This document shows, piece by piece, positions 39,081 through 50,090 of a stretch of 64,000 bases of DNA; the stretch's first letter is position 1; each line of letters opens with the position of its first letter. The stretch lies in assembly GCF_902459765.1 (NCBI RefSeq), contig NZ_CABPSP010000003.1, positions 1-64,000 on the forward strand, in the 5' to 3' direction. The position numbers and the translations under genes were made by a program. Origin of the DNA: Pandoraea anapnoica (lineage in GTDB: Bacteria > Pseudomonadota > Gammaproteobacteria > Burkholderiales > Burkholderiaceae). Under the pieces are notes generated by a model that ran no database searches, had not been told where the DNA came from, and worked only from the letters and a program-made list of their open reading frames with translations.

Positions 39081-40292
39081 TCAAGCGGGCAGCGTCGCAT
39101 CGACATCCTCCTGATCGACAGCGCCTGCATCGACATGCCAGAGCCCGGCCTCTCGCAGCGTCATGACGCCTTCGCTGCGCGCCTGCGCCGCCAGCTCGTG
39201 CGGACTGCGGGCCTGCGCAATGTTGATGGCCTGCGTGGGGCTGATCGGCATCACCTGAAACGCGCCGATGCGTCCCGCAAAACCGGTGCCGTGACAGCGC
39301 ATGCAGGTGTGCTCGCGATCCGCTGCATTCGTCGTTGCGCCGGACGGCTCGCACCCGGCCGGGCATCGCCGCCTGAGCAGGCGCTGTGCGCTGACAAGCA
39401 ATAACGTCGACGACAGATTGAACGGGGCGACGCCGAGATCGAAGAGCCGCGCGAGCGTGCTTGGTGCGTCGTTGGCGTGCACGGTGGCAAACACAAGGTG
39501 ACCGGTCTGCGCCGCCTGTATGGCGATTTCAGCGGTCTGCGCATCGCGGATTTCGCCCACGACGAGGACATCTGGATCCTGGCGCAGAAACGCACGTAAG
39601 GCCGTTGCAAAGTCGAGGCCAGCGCGTTCGTTGAGATTGACTTGCGTGATACCGGCCAAGCGAATTTCAACCGGATCTTCGATGGTGACGATGTTGCGCG
39701 ATACATCGTTCAGACGTCGCAGGCAACTATAGAGCGAGACGGTCTTGCCGCTGCCCGTCGGGCCCGTCAGCAAGATCAGGCCGTGCGGCCGGGCAATCGC
39801 TTGCGTGAGTGCGAGGTATTGCATCGGCGAATAGCCGAGACCTTCAAGCGAGAGGGGGACTTTCGCGCCATCGAGCAGGCGCACCACGAGTTTCTCGCCG
39901 TGCAGGGTGGGGAGCGCACTCACGCGACACTCGACCGGTTCGCCAGCTTCGCGCCACACCATGCGTCCGTCTTGAGGCAAGCGCTTTTGTGCGATGTCGA
40001 GATTGGCGAGCACCTTTAGGCGGGAGACCAACATGTCGCGCGCTGTCAGCGGAACGTCACCATGGTCCTGCAAGCCCCCGTCAATACGCAGGCGGACCCG
40101 AAAGCGCTGCGCCATCGGTTCGAAATGGATATCGGAAGCGCCTGCACGAATCGCTTCGCTCAGTATTCGCTCAAGGCGTTGCAGCGGTGTGGTAGCCGCT
40201 GAAGGCGTTTGCGGTACTCCGGAGCGAGATAAAGACGCCGGACTTCCAGTGGACGGCAGGGCGTCGTCGGAGGCGATGGTTTGACGCGGCAT
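39081..40292 (-). CDS. pilB: GspE/PilB-type secretion ATPase, short form
   Basis: 403 aa. Contains Walker A (LLTGPTGSGKTVSLYS), the Asp box (NIVTIEDPVEI), Walker B (DPDVLVVGEIRDAQTAEIA), the His box (THLVFATVH-type sequence TGHLVFATVHANDAPST) and four Cys near the end (CPAGC and CMRC) that form the zinc site of this family. It lacks the about 150-residue N-terminal MshEN-type domain of normal PilB, starting directly before the N2 domain (ASDIHFEP). Such short forms resemble enterobacterial HofB. It would power pilin polymerisation; no pilin gene is in this window. Confidence 0.88.
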   Translation of the reverse strand: MPRQTIASDDALPSTGSPASLSRSGVPQTPSAATTPLQRLERILSEAIRAGASDIHFEPMAQRFRVRLRIDGGLQDHGDVPLTARDMLVSRLKVLANLDIAQKRLPQDGRMVWREAGEPVECRVSALPTLHGEKLVVRLLDGAKVPLSLEGLGYSPMQYLALTQAIARPHGLILLTGPTGSGKTVSLYSCLRRLNDVSRNIVTIEDPVEIRLAGITQVNLNERAGLDFATALRAFLRQDPDVLVVGEIRDAQTAEIAIQAAQTGHLVFATVHANDAPSTLARLFDLGVAPFNLSSTLLLVSAQRLLRRRCPAGCEPSGATTNAADREHTCMRCHGTGFAGRIGAFQVMPISPTQAINIAQARSPHELAAQARSEGVMTLREAGLWHVDAGAVDQEDVDATLPA

Positions 40293-40433
40293 GACAGGGT
40301 TCGGCGAGAGGTGGGTGAAGCTTCAGTCTCGTCAAATCCCTGCGGTGCCTCAATCGGAATAACCTGAAAAATAGCGTTAGGTGACGGGCAGTGAACGAAT
40401 ATGATGTGAGCGTCTCCCGCCGATAACGTAGTT

Positions 40434-41726
40434 TCAGTCGTGATGCGCGGCCCGCGCCGTCGGTTTGAACAGGCGTACCGTTTTGATCGCCTGGTTATCG
40501 ATCTGCACGATTTCCATACGCACACCGTCGATCTCGAGACTAACCGAAGCTTCGGGGATCTCTCGCAACACTTCAAGGATCAGGCCGTTGAGTGTCTTCG
40601 GGCCGTCGGTCGGCAGATGCAGTCCCAGCCGTCGATTCAGATCGCGAAGGCCCACGCCGCCGCCGACCAGGCAATCGTCATCCGTCGTCCAGCCCGAACG
40701 GCTGCCGCCGGTGCCCGGTACGCTCGTCGTGAACTCGCCGATGAGTTCCTCGATGATGTCCTCGGTCGTCACCAGCCCTTCGACTTCGCCGTACTCGTTG
40801 ACCACGAGTCCCACGCGTCGATGGTTCTCCTGGAAGTACTGCAACTGTCGCAGCGCGGGGGTATCGCTCGGAATGAAGTACGGTTCGACGAGCAACGCGC
40901 GCAACGTATCGACTGTGAGGTCGTCCGGGTGACGCAACGCGGAGAGCGTACGACGCACCGGCAGAATGCCGACGATGCGATCGATGTCGCCGTCATAGAC
41001 GGGCAACTTGTTGTGATAACAGGTTTCGAGTTGCGAGAGGATCGTGTCGAGCGGCGCTGAGATATCGAGCGCTTCAATGCGCGCGCGCGGCACCATCACA
41101 TCGTCGACGGCGATGTTCTCGAGATCGAGCAGATTGAGCAGCACGCTACGTGGCTTGGTCGGCATGTAGTTGCCGGCTTCGAGCACGATGGTGCGCAGTT
41201 CTTCGGTGGTCAGACGTGTCTCGCTCGCCGCAGTGCGCGTATCGATGCGCAGCACGCGCAGCATGCCGCGCACGAACGTGTTGAGCACCCACACCAGTGG
41301 CGTTGCCACGGCCACGATCGGTTTGAGCGGCGTGCTGACGGAAAGGGCGATGCGGTCGGGGTACGTCGCGCCGACGATCTTCGGCCCGATCTCGGCGAAG
41401 ATGATGATGAGCAGTGCGATCATCGCCGTCGCGATCGACAGCGTGATGGCGTCATTGCCGAAGTAGCGCACCGCGATGGACGTGGTGAGCACTGGTACGA
41501 CCGTGTTGATGACGTTATTGCCGACGAGAATGGTCGAGAGCAGATCTTCCGTGCGAGAGAGCAATCCCTGTGTCGCGCGCGCGCCGTGCACGTTCATGCG
41601 TACCAGGTGCTTCAGTCGATGGCGGTTGAGCGCCATCATGCTCGTCTCGGAAATGGAAAAGAATCCCGAGCAGATGATCAGGAAGGCGACGGCGCAGATC
41701 TGCGCCCATAAGGGCAAGGCGTCCAA
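40434..41726 (-). CDS. HlyC/CorC family membrane protein (CNNM + CBS domains)
   Basis: 430 aa from a TTG at 41726 (LDALPLWAQ, the usual N-terminus of Burkholderiales relatives). The frame is open to a GTG at 41771, but a TATAGT-like -10 element overlaps that codon, which favours the later start; neither has a good Shine-Dalgarno. Three to four membrane helices form a CNNM (DUF21) domain (about 1-185) with SGFFSISETSMMALNRHRLKHL. Then come a CBS pair (about 210-325) and a CorC_HlyC C-terminal domain (about 345-425). Members are linked to Mg2+/Co2+ transport or resistance; the transported ion is not known here. Confidence 0.85.
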   Translation of the reverse strand: MDALPLWAQICAVAFLIICSGFFSISETSMMALNRHRLKHLVRMNVHGARATQGLLSRTEDLLSTILVGNNVINTVVPVLTTSIAVRYFGNDAITLSIATAMIALLIIIFAEIGPKIVGATYPDRIALSVSTPLKPIVAVATPLVWVLNTFVRGMLRVLRIDTRTAASETRLTTEELRTIVLEAGNYMPTKPRSVLLNLLDLENIAVDDVMVPRARIEALDISAPLDTILSQLETCYHNKLPVYDGDIDRIVGILPVRRTLSALRHPDDLTVDTLRALLVEPYFIPSDTPALRQLQYFQENHRRVGLVVNEYGEVEGLVTTEDIIEELIGEFTTSVPGTGGSRSGWTTDDDCLVGGGVGLRDLNRRLGLHLPTDGPKTLNGLILEVLREIPEASVSLEIDGVRMEIVQIDNQAIKTVRLFKPTARAAHHD

Positions 41727-41893
41727 GCGTTTGGGGGCGGCTAAGCGCGGGCGGTGGCAATGAGTCGCCACTATATCAGAGGGGATTGGAACGTTTGCTG
41801 CGTACCCAAACGGGGGCAGCTCATCGGACGGATGCGAAGGACTGCCGACTTTTCGATGTGGCGGGCGTCGTGAATGTATCCGACAGTAGAAAT

Positions 41894-41927
41894 AAAAAAA
41901 CCGACGGACAAGTCCGTCGGTTTTTTT
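41894..41927 (-). terminator. terminator after tRNA-Pro
   Basis: CCGACGGAC (41901-41909), 2-nt loop, GTCCGTCGG (41912-41920), with seven A before and seven T after. Placed 27 nt downstream of the tRNA on the minus strand. Confidence 0.9.
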
Positions 41928-41953
41928 GCTTTGCTTGAGAGCAAAGTAAATCC

Positions 41954-42030
41954 TGGTCGGGGTGAGAGGATTCGAACCTCCGGCCTCTACGTCCCGAACG
42001 TAGCGCTCTACCAGGCTAAGCTACACCCCG
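41954..42030 (-). tRNA. tRNA-Pro (anticodon CGG)
   Basis: 77 nt including an encoded CCA end. The acceptor stem CGGGGTG/CACCCCG, D-arm, anticodon stem CTACG/CGTAG with loop TTCGGGA (anticodon CGG) and T-arm GGTTCGAATCC are all readable. No integrase or duplicated 3' end is seen next to it, so it is not an occupied integration site. Confidence 0.97.
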
Positions 42031-42049
42031 CTTCGATACTGCTACTTCG

Positions 42050-43030
42050 CTAAGTGCGTCGCGCTATCGAGTAAGAACATAATTCTAGCAGGCTATTTTT
42101 ATAATGGGAAGAGGGGAGTGCAGAAATAATTCGTGCAGCAGCATCTGCCTCTTCCTGAGCGCGTGCGAGCGTGTAGTCGAGCGCACCCGTGCGCTTGATC
42201 GCGGCGAGGATCGGTTCGAACTTGTCGGTGCCGCCATTCTCGATGGCTTCGCGTACGAGCGCGCGCTCTTCTTCCGTGCCATGTTGCAGAACGTGAATTA
42301 GCGGAAGCGTCGGTTTGCCTTCGCGCAGGTCGTCGCCGGCATTCTTGCCCATCGCATCGGTGTCGCCGGCGTAATCGAGCCAGTCGTCCATCAATTGGAA
42401 GGCGGTGCCCAGACGGCCGCCGTATTCGCAGACTGCGGCTTCGGTCTGCGCATCGGCGTTGGCGAGTACGGCCGCCAGTTGCGTCGCTGCTTCGAACAGC
42501 GTGGCTGTCTTGTACTTGATGACCTGAAGGTAGCGCGCCTCGTCCACATCGGGGTCGTGCATGTTCAGCAACTGAAGCACTTCCCCTTCGGCGATGACGT
42601 TGGTCGCGCGCGCAAGGATCTGCATCACGCGCATGTTGTCCACGCTCACCATCATCTCGAACGAACGCGAATACAGGAAGTCGCCGACCAGCACCGACGC
42701 CGCATTGCCGAACAGCGCATTGGCTGTCTGCTTGCCGCGGCGCAGGTCGGATTCGTCGACGACATCGTCGTGCAGCAGCGTCGAGGTGTGGATGAATTCG
42801 ATGACGGCAGCCAGCTCGTAGCGGGCGGGCGATGTCACGCCCAGTGCGCCGGAGACCAGCAGCAGCAATGCCGGGCGTAGCCGCTTGCCGCCCGAATTGA
42901 TGATGTATTCCGAGATCTGATTGATCAGGACCACCTCGGAGGCCAGCCGATGGCGGATAAGCGTATCGACGGCTTTCATGTCGTCGGTGATGGCGGCCAG
43001 TACGTTCTGGGCAGAAGTCGAAGCAGTCAA
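42050..43030 (-). CDS. ispB: octaprenyl/polyprenyl diphosphate synthase
   Basis: About 326 aa with the TTG at 43030 as start. The open frame continues to 43084, but a TATAAT promoter element (43064-43069) lies in that extension, so the upstream TTG cannot be used. The enzyme extends isoprenyl diphosphate to make the ubiquinone side chain. First Asp-rich motif LLHDDVVDESDLRRG, second motif QLMDDWLDYAGD, and GGKRLRPALLLL at the N-terminus. It works upstream of the coq7 step encoded at 8 kb. Confidence 0.93.
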   Translation of the reverse strand: MTASTSAQNVLAAITDDMKAVDTLIRHRLASEVVLINQISEYIINSGGKRLRPALLLLVSGALGVTSPARYELAAVIEFIHTSTLLHDDVVDESDLRRGKQTANALFGNAASVLVGDFLYSRSFEMMVSVDNMRVMQILARATNVIAEGEVLQLLNMHDPDVDEARYLQVIKYKTATLFEAATQLAAVLANADAQTEAAVCEYGGRLGTAFQLMDDWLDYAGDTDAMGKNAGDDLREGKPTLPLIHVLQHGTEEERALVREAIENGGTDKFEPILAAIKRTGALDYTLARAQEEADAAARIISALPSSHYKNSLLELCSYSIARRT

Positions 43031-43063
43031 GACAAGGCTCGGGTGAGGAAAAATTCGCCCCAA

Positions 43064-43069
43064 ATTATA
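43064..43069 (-). promoter_or_regulatory. ispB -10 element
   Basis: TATAAT on the minus strand, 33 bp before the chosen ispB start. No clear -35. It decides the start codon of ispB. Confidence 0.5.
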
Positions 43070-43129
43070 TAGTGGGCGCGGCAACTTTCGGGCACCAGGG
43101 CCGCGGAATGACTGGAGTTACGGAAGTCT

Positions 43130-43158
43130 TTGACGCAAAAGGGGAAAGTCTGTATAAT
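43130..43158 (+). promoter_or_regulatory. rplU-rpmA promoter
   Basis: TTGACG (43130-43135), a 17-bp spacer and TATAAT (43153-43158) with TG just before the -10. A near-consensus sigma-70 promoter, fitting a ribosomal-protein operon. The leader to rplU is about 140 nt. Confidence 0.9.
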
Positions 43159-43306
43159 TCCCGGTTTTCGTGCGCGCATTCGTTGCGCCGCGTCCGAAAA
43201 TACTTCGGAAAGCGGGCTGCGGCGGGGGCGTTCGACCGGTAAGTGGAGTCCTTTTGGGACCCTCGGTCTGCGCGGAAATTCTCTTGTTTATGAGTGAGGT
43301 TCAACA

Positions 43307-43618
43307 ATGTACGCGGTCATAAAAACCGGCGGTAAGCAATATAAGGTTGCTGCTGGCGAAAAGCTCAAAGTAGAACAGATACCGGCTGACATTGGCGCTG
43401 AAATCACCATTGACCAGGTTCTCGCCGTTGGCGAGGGCGAATCGATTAAGTTCGGTGCGCCGTTGGTCACTGGGGCTTCCGTCAAGGCTACCGTTGTCGC
43501 CCAGGGTCGTCACCCCAAGGTGAAGATTTTCAAGATGCGCCGTCGCAAGCACTACCAAAAGCGTCAAGGCCATCGCCAAAACTACACCGAGCTGCGCATC
43601 GACAGCATCAACGGCTAA
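43307..43618 (+). CDS. rplU: 50S ribosomal protein L21
   Basis: 103 aa, normal length. [20 protein letters not shown] and the C-terminal [21 protein letters not shown] are typical of bacterial L21. It binds 23S rRNA together with L20. First gene of the rplU-rpmA operon; rpmA follows after 28 nt. Confidence 0.98.
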   Translation: MYAVIKTGGKQYKVAAGEKLKVEQIPADIGAEITIDQVLAVGEGESIKFGAPLVTGASVKATVVAQGRHPKVKIFKMRRRKHYQKRQGHRQNYTELRIDSING

Positions 43619-43646
43619 TCGATCGAGCTAGGTAAGGAGTTAAGTC

Positions 43647-43907
43647 ATGGCACACAAAAAAGCAGGCGGATCGTCCCGTAACGGCCGCGATTCCGAGTCG
43701 AAGCGCCTCGGCGTGAAGGTGTACGGCGGTCAGGCAATCCTGGCTGGCGGCATTATCGTTCGCCAACGCGGTACGCGTATGCATGCCGGCGAAAACGTTG
43801 GTATCGGTAAGGACCACACGCTGTTTGCACTGGCCGACGGTCACGTGCAATTCGCCGTCAAGGGCGCAGCGAAGAAGCAAGTGGTTAGCGTGGTAGCGGC
43901 AGCGTAA
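43647..43907 (+). CDS. rpmA: 50S ribosomal protein L27
   Basis: 86 aa. [20 protein letters not shown] is the standard N-terminus, whose first residues reach the peptidyl-transferase centre; [16 protein letters not shown] is conserved. AAGGAG lies 7 nt upstream. No N-terminal processing extension as in Firmicutes. Followed by a terminator. Confidence 0.98.
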   Translation: MAHKKAGGSSRNGRDSESKRLGVKVYGGQAILAGGIIVRQRGTRMHAGENVGIGKDHTLFALADGHVQFAVKGAAKKQVVSVVAAA

Positions 43908-43925
43908 GCTAAGCCTTTTGCCACC

Positions 43926-43957
43926 AAAAGGCTCCGCTTTCATGCGGAGCCTTTTTT
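43926..43957 (+). terminator. terminator after rpmA
   Basis: GGCTCCGC (43930-43937), 6-nt loop, GCGGAGCC (43944-43951), then TTTTTT. Confidence 0.92.
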
Positions 43958-44041
43958 GTTTCTCCCGCCAGTGCGCAGCGTAATGCCGCGTGCGGTGTGG
44001 ATCATTGAACAGTATCAGGATCGTCTGCGGACGGTCGTTAA

Positions 44042-45196
<1,155 letters not shown>

Positions 45197-45379
45197 ACTC
45201 CACATCACTCAAACGCTGGCGCTGACGTCGTAAGGTCTCGAACGTCATCAGGTCCCGGACCTTGCGCCAACGCCAGCGATTCGGCTGCTGTGGCCCAATG
45301 AGAGACGATCCGCGCGCGGCATCGTCCCGGGGCGCGGTGGTCTCGTCTTCCCAATACATCCGCAGGAGAATCCAGGTCC

Positions 45380-46513
45380 ATGCGTTCGGTCATCGCCGAT
45401 GCCAAGCGGCTCGTGGTGAAAGTGGGCTCCAGTCTCGTGACCAACGACGGTCGCGGGCTGGATGATGTCGCCATTGCGCGTTGGGCGCAGCAGATCGCCG
45501 CGTTGCGGCACGGGGGCGATGGGCGTCCGCCAAAGCAGGTCGTGCTCGTGAGTTCGGGCGCGATTGCGGAGGGGATGCAGCGTCTGGGTTGGGCCAAGCG
45601 CCCGAAGGCCATCGACGAATTGCAGGCTGCGGCCGCCGTCGGTCAGATGGGGCTTGCGCAAGTCTACGAGACGCGTTTCGCCGAACACGGCGTGCGTACG
45701 GCGCAGATTCTTCTCACGCACGCCGATCTGGCCGACCGCGAACGCTATCTGAATGCGCGAACGACGCTGCTCACGCTGCTGCGTCTGGGTGTGGTGCCGA
45801 TCATCAACGAGAACGACACGGTCGTGACCGACGAAATCAAGTTCGGCGACAACGACACGCTCGGCGCGTTGGTCACGAACCTGATCGACGGCGATGCGCT
45901 CGTCATCCTGACCGACCAGTCGGGCCTCTATACGGCCGATCCCCGCAAGGACCCCGATGCCGAGTTTGTGCACGAAGCCGAAGCGGGGGACGAACGTCTC
46001 GAAGCGATGGCGGGCGGTGCGGGCACGAACATCGGTCGCGGCGGCATGCTGACGAAGATTCTGGCGGCTAAACGGGCAGCGACGAGCGGGGCACATACCG
46101 TGATCGCGTCCGGTCGTGAAGCGGACGTCCTGGTGCGTTTGGCCGGTGGTGAAGCCATCGGCACGCAACTGGTGGCACGCACGGCGGTGCTGACCGCCCG
46201 CAAGCAATGGATGGCCGATCACCTTCAGGTGCGCGGTCGTGTGGTGATCGATGCGGGCGCGTGCAAGAAGCTGATGGAAGAGGGCAAGAGTTTGCTGCCG
46301 ATCGGCGTGATCGACGTTGAAGGGACGTTTGCGCGTGGCGAAGTCATTTCGTGCGTCGATGAGGCGGGCCATGAGGTCGCGCGGGGCCTGTCCAACTATA
46401 GTGCCTCGGAGACGCGCCTCATTCGTCGTCACCCGAGCAGCGACATCGAGCAGGTGCTGGGCTTTGCGAACGAGCCTGAACTGATTCATCGCGACAACCT
46501 GATCCTGCGCTGA
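45380..46513 (+). CDS. proB: glutamate 5-kinase
   Basis: 377 aa. First enzyme of proline synthesis, phosphorylating glutamate. Amino-acid-kinase domain (about 5-260) with [15 protein letters not shown] and [20 protein letters not shown]; a PUA domain (about 280-370) follows, the two-domain form found in proteobacteria. AGGAG lies upstream of the ATG. Confidence 0.97.
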   Translation: MRSVIADAKRLVVKVGSSLVTNDGRGLDDVAIARWAQQIAALRHGGDGRPPKQVVLVSSGAIAEGMQRLGWAKRPKAIDELQAAAAVGQMGLAQVYETRFAEHGVRTAQILLTHADLADRERYLNARTTLLTLLRLGVVPIINENDTVVTDEIKFGDNDTLGALVTNLIDGDALVILTDQSGLYTADPRKDPDAEFVHEAEAGDERLEAMAGGAGTNIGRGGMLTKILAAKRAATSGAHTVIASGREADVLVRLAGGEAIGTQLVARTAVLTARKQWMADHLQVRGRVVIDAGACKKLMEEGKSLLPIGVIDVEGTFARGEVISCVDEAGHEVARGLSNYSASETRLIRRHPSSDIEQVLGFANEPELIHRDNLILR

Positions 46514-46541
46514 TCCTTATCCGCGCAGACCGTCAAAGACA

Positions 46542-46577
46542 AAAAACGCCGGCACGTGATACGTGACCGGCGTTTTT
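46542..46577. terminator. bidirectional terminator between proB and the CNP1-like gene
   Basis: AAAAACGCCGG (46542-46552) pairs with CCGGCGTTTTT (46567-46577); inside, CACGT/ACGTG extend the stem. Serves both convergent genes. Confidence 0.92.
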
Positions 46578-46618
46578 GCGTCGTGACGCCGTCGATGCGG
46601 CGTCGGTACGGCACAGAC

Positions 46619-47194
46619 TTAGCGATAGGCGGCGGGTGTCGTCGGATAGCGCAGGTTTTGGATGATGTCCTTGGCAGAGCCGTAAGGCGTCTTGTCCTGA
46701 CAGAGGAAGTCGCGGTACAGAATGCCCTGATACGCGGTCGAACCGTATGGCTTGATCGGACGCCATTCGCTGTTGCGCGCCGGTGCCCACGTGCCGTCCG
46801 GACGGCCGGTCGCGTATAGACGCGATTCGAACGACGAGCAGTGGATGCCCTCGTACGACACGTTGCGCGCACCGCTCTTGCTGCGGATCACCGCGATGTA
46901 GCGCACCACGCCGTCTTCCCGGGTGACCTCGATGGACTTCGCGTCGACGGCGTAGTCGAGCGTGGCGTTCGGCAGAGTCGAGAAGCTGATCAGATCGGCG
47001 TCTTGCGGCGCGGCGGTCGGCATCTTGTATTCCGCCTCCTTCCACTTGCCCTTGGCAGCTTCCTGCTGCGCCATGTATTCGTCAAAGTCCTGAACGGGCT
47101 GGGACACGCTGCTGCAGGCGGCGATCAGCGCCAGAGCGGCCAGAGAGACAAGCGTGGCCAGGCGCGGGGCGCGGCGGGCAATCGAAGGACGCAT
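46619..47194 (-). CDS. CNP1-like family lipoprotein
   Basis: 191 aa. A signal peptide ends in ALIAAC with Cys27 as likely lipid-attachment residue. The rest matches the CNP1-like family known mainly from betaproteobacteria: YIAVIRSKSGARNVSYEGIHC, WRPIKPYGSTAYQGILYRDFLC. Two conserved Cys may form a disulfide. The family function is unknown. It lies downstream of rppH on the same strand (85-bp gap), a conserved neighbourhood near proB. Confidence 0.85.
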   Translation of the reverse strand: MRPSIARRAPRLATLVSLAALALIAACSSVSQPVQDFDEYMAQQEAAKGKWKEAEYKMPTAAPQDADLISFSTLPNATLDYAVDAKSIEVTREDGVVRYIAVIRSKSGARNVSYEGIHCSSFESRLYATGRPDGTWAPARNSEWRPIKPYGSTAYQGILYRDFLCQDKTPYGSAKDIIQNLRYPTTPAAYR

Positions 47195-47279
47195 GGGAAT
47201 GTGGTCGAGAGATCAAAAAAAGCCGACGCGGGCAACGCTGCCCGCGTCCGGTGTTGAGACAGGCCGTCAGCCGCCCGGT

Positions 47280-47966
47280 TCAGTGCCCCCGGCGGTGCTG
47301 AAAGTCGGCACTGTCGGCATTGCCGGCGTTGGCGGCAGGATCGGCGGTGTTGCTGCCGTCACTGTCGCCACAATCGCCGCCGCCGTAGCTGTCCTCCTGC
47401 TCGTGCGACGCATCCGTCGCCCCGGGCGGCATCTCGCCGACCCGAGCACCGGCGCGCGGAAACCGTCGCCGGTCCTGCTGGGCGCGTGCGGCCGAGCGTC
47501 GCAGATAACGCGAGAGTTCGTTCAGGGCGAGCTGATACACATCGCGCTTGAATTCGATCACAGCGTCGAGCGGCACCCAGTATTCGTTCCAACGCCAGGC
47601 GTCGAACTCGGGATGATCGGTTGCGCGCAAGCAAATATCGCAGTCGCGTCCGACCATGCGCAGCAGGAACCAGATCTGCTTCTGGCCCCGGTAATGTCCG
47701 CGCACTTCGCGTTTGATGAACTTGTCCGGCACCTCGTAACGCAGCCAGTCGCGTGTGCGACCGATGATTTTGACGTGTTCTGGCTTTAGCCCGGTTTCCT
47801 CGTGCAATTCTCGGAACATGGCCTGTTCTGGCGTTTCGCCGTACTTGATGCCGCCTTGCGGGAACTGCCAGGAGTGCTCGCCCAGCCGCTTGCCCCAGAA
47901 CACTTCATTGCGTGCGTTTAAGAGGATGATGCCGACGTTCGGGCGAAAGCCTTCACGGTCCAGCAT
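47280..47966 (-). CDS. rppH: RNA pyrophosphohydrolase RppH with long C-terminal tail
   Basis: 228 aa. RppH removes pyrophosphate from the 5' end of mRNA and starts RNase E-dependent decay. [17 protein letters not shown] and the Nudix box Gly38-Leu60 ([23 protein letters not shown] region) are intact, as is [10 protein letters not shown]. The catalytic core ends near residue 155; the last about 70 residues are Arg-rich, then Gly/Asp/Ala/Asn-rich, and look disordered. AAGGGTGG precedes the ATG. Divergent from proS. Confidence 0.93.
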   Translation of the reverse strand: MLDREGFRPNVGIILLNARNEVFWGKRLGEHSWQFPQGGIKYGETPEQAMFRELHEETGLKPEHVKIIGRTRDWLRYEVPDKFIKREVRGHYRGQKQIWFLLRMVGRDCDICLRATDHPEFDAWRWNEYWVPLDAVIEFKRDVYQLALNELSRYLRRSAARAQQDRRRFPRAGARVGEMPPGATDASHEQEDSYGGGDCGDSDGSNTADPAANAGNADSADFQHRRGH

Positions 47967-48204
47967 ACAACCACCCTTGAATCCTTTAAAATTGCTTCGA
48001 TTATAAACAGATAATCACCGGCGCGGCGGCCGGCGGCGGCTCGGGCAACCGGGGCGGCGCGTACGGCCGGCGGGTGTCTCAGGGGATGCGAGGATGGCGC
48101 ACGGCGACCATCCGTCGTCAATCCGCATCCTCCCGGCCCCGCTTCCCTGCATCAGACCGAACCGTCGCGTGCGCCGTTGACCCTATTTTTTCCCGGAAAT
48201 CTGC

Positions 48205-49944
48205 ATGAAAGCCTCTCGTTTCTTCATCGGCACCCTCAAGGAAGCTCCCGCCGACGCCGAAATCGTCAGCCACAAGCTGATGATGCGCGCCGGCATGATT
48301 CGCCGCGTTGCCGGCGGCATCTACGATTACCTGCCGATCGGCCTGCGCTCTATCCGCAAGGTCGAAGCCATTGTCCGTGAAGAAATGAACCGCGCCGGTG
48401 CGCTGGAACTGCTCATGCCAGCCGTGCAACCGGCCGAACTCTGGCAGGAGTCGGGTCGCTGGGAGAAGTACGGCCCGGAACTGCTCCGTCTGAAAGATCG
48501 TCACGACCGCGATTTCGTCGTCGGCCCGACCCACGAGGAAGTGGTGACGGACATCGCTCGCCGCGAGATCAAGAGCTATCGTCAGCTGCCGGTGAACTTC
48601 TATCAGGTGCAGACGAAGTTCCGCGACGAGATTCGTCCGCGTTTCGGCGTGATGCGTGGCCGCGAATTCATCATGAAGGACGCCTATTCCTTCGATAAGG
48701 ACCGCGCGGGCCTGCAAGTGTCGTATCAGAAGATGTTCGACGCCTACGTGCGCATCTTCACGCGCCTGGGTCTGGAGTTCCGCGCTGTGGTGGCCGACAA
48801 CGGTTCCATCGGCGGCTCGGGCTCGCACGAATTCCACGTGATCGCCGAGACCGGTGAAGACGCCATCGCCTACTGCCCGACGTCGGACTATGCAGCCAAC
48901 GTCGAGATGGCCGAAGCGCTGCCGCCGCAAGGTGAGCGTCCGGCCGCTGCCGAAGCCATGACCAAGACCGCGACGCCGGGCAAGGCCAAGTGCGAAGCCG
49001 TGGCTGAACTGCTCTCGATCCCGCTGGCACGCACCGTCAAGTCGATCGTGCTGGCCACCGACAGCGAAGATGCCGGTACTCAGGTCTGGCTGCTGTTGCT
49101 GCGTGGCGACCATGAGCTCAACGAGATCAAGGCGAGCAAGGTGCCGGGTCTGAGCGAACTGCGCTTCGCGAGCGAAGCCGAGATCGTCGAGTGGTTCGGC
49201 ACGCCGCCGGGCTATCTGGGCCCGATCGGCACGAAGAAGCCGGTCAAGCTCGTGGTCGATCGCAGCGTCGCGCACATGAGCGACTTCGTGGTGGGGGCGA
49301 ACGAGAAGGACTTCCACATCACCGGTGTGAACTGGGGCCGCGATCTGCCGGAACCGGAGATCGTCGCCGATCTGCGCAACATCGTGCCGGGCGACGCGTC
49401 GCCGGACGGCAAGGGCGAGATCGCACTGTGCCGTGGCATCGAAGTCGGTCACGTGTTCCAGTTGGGGACGAAGTACTCGGAGGCGATGAACGCCACGTTC
49501 CTCGACGAGAATGGCAAGCCGGCACCGATGGAGATGGGCTGCTACGGCATTGGCGTCACGCGTATTCTCGGCGCGGCCATCGAGCAGAACTTCGATGACC
49601 GCGGCATCATCTGGCCGGAATCGATTGCGCCGTTCGAAGTGGTGCTGTGCCCGATGGGTTACGACCGCAGCGACGCCGTGCGGGCTGCCGCCGACAAGCT
49701 GTACGAAGATCTGGTGGCCGCTGGCGTCGACGTGATTCTCGACGACCGTGGCGAGCGTCCGGGCGTGATGTTCGCGGACTGGGAGCTGATCGGCGTGCCG
49801 CATCGTGTGGTGATCGGCGACCGTGGCTTGAAGGAAGGCAAGATCGAGTATCAGGGCCGTCGCGACACGGAAGCCCAGTTGCTCGACGCCGCTTCGGTGG
49901 CGGAAGTCGTCACTGGTCGCGTGCGCGCCGCCAAGGCGGTCTGA
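48205..49944 (+). CDS. proS: prolyl-tRNA synthetase, bacterial type
   Basis: 579 aa class II synthetase. Motif 1/2/3 regions are visible ([61 protein letters not shown]). The insertion domain between motifs 2 and 3 (about 225-400) is the editing domain that hydrolyses Ala-tRNA-Pro. The C-terminal anticodon-binding domain ([14 protein letters not shown] onward) completes the protein. GGAA lies 7 nt before the ATG. Confidence 0.98.
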   Translation: MKASRFFIGTLKEAPADAEIVSHKLMMRAGMIRRVAGGIYDYLPIGLRSIRKVEAIVREEMNRAGALELLMPAVQPAELWQESGRWEKYGPELLRLKDRHDRDFVVGPTHEEVVTDIARREIKSYRQLPVNFYQVQTKFRDEIRPRFGVMRGREFIMKDAYSFDKDRAGLQVSYQKMFDAYVRIFTRLGLEFRAVVADNGSIGGSGSHEFHVIAETGEDAIAYCPTSDYAANVEMAEALPPQGERPAAAEAMTKTATPGKAKCEAVAELLSIPLARTVKSIVLATDSEDAGTQVWLLLLRGDHELNEIKASKVPGLSELRFASEAEIVEWFGTPPGYLGPIGTKKPVKLVVDRSVAHMSDFVVGANEKDFHITGVNWGRDLPEPEIVADLRNIVPGDASPDGKGEIALCRGIEVGHVFQLGTKYSEAMNATFLDENGKPAPMEMGCYGIGVTRILGAAIEQNFDDRGIIWPESIAPFEVVLCPMGYDRSDAVRAAADKLYEDLVAAGVDVILDDRGERPGVMFADWELIGVPHRVVIGDRGLKEGKIEYQGRRDTEAQLLDAASVAEVVTGRVRAAKAV

Positions 49945-50090
49945 TCAAGTAACGTGCGAAGCGTTGCCGGTGATTGCCGGTGGCGCGCAGCACTGCGCTC
50001 AGCGCTCTCGCGCCTCGTATCGGCACAAATGCATTACCTGACGGCAGTCGCCCCGCGGCTGCCGTTGTCATATCTGAAGGCGTCGTCTGT

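Noticed and set aside
41954-42030. tRNA-Pro as an integration site
   Set aside because: No integrase, no duplicated 3' end and only core genes on both sides.
43159-43306. Ribosomal-protein L21 leader riboregulator
   Set aside because: The leader is long enough, but I could not fit a convincing conserved structure; only short 4-5 bp stems were found.
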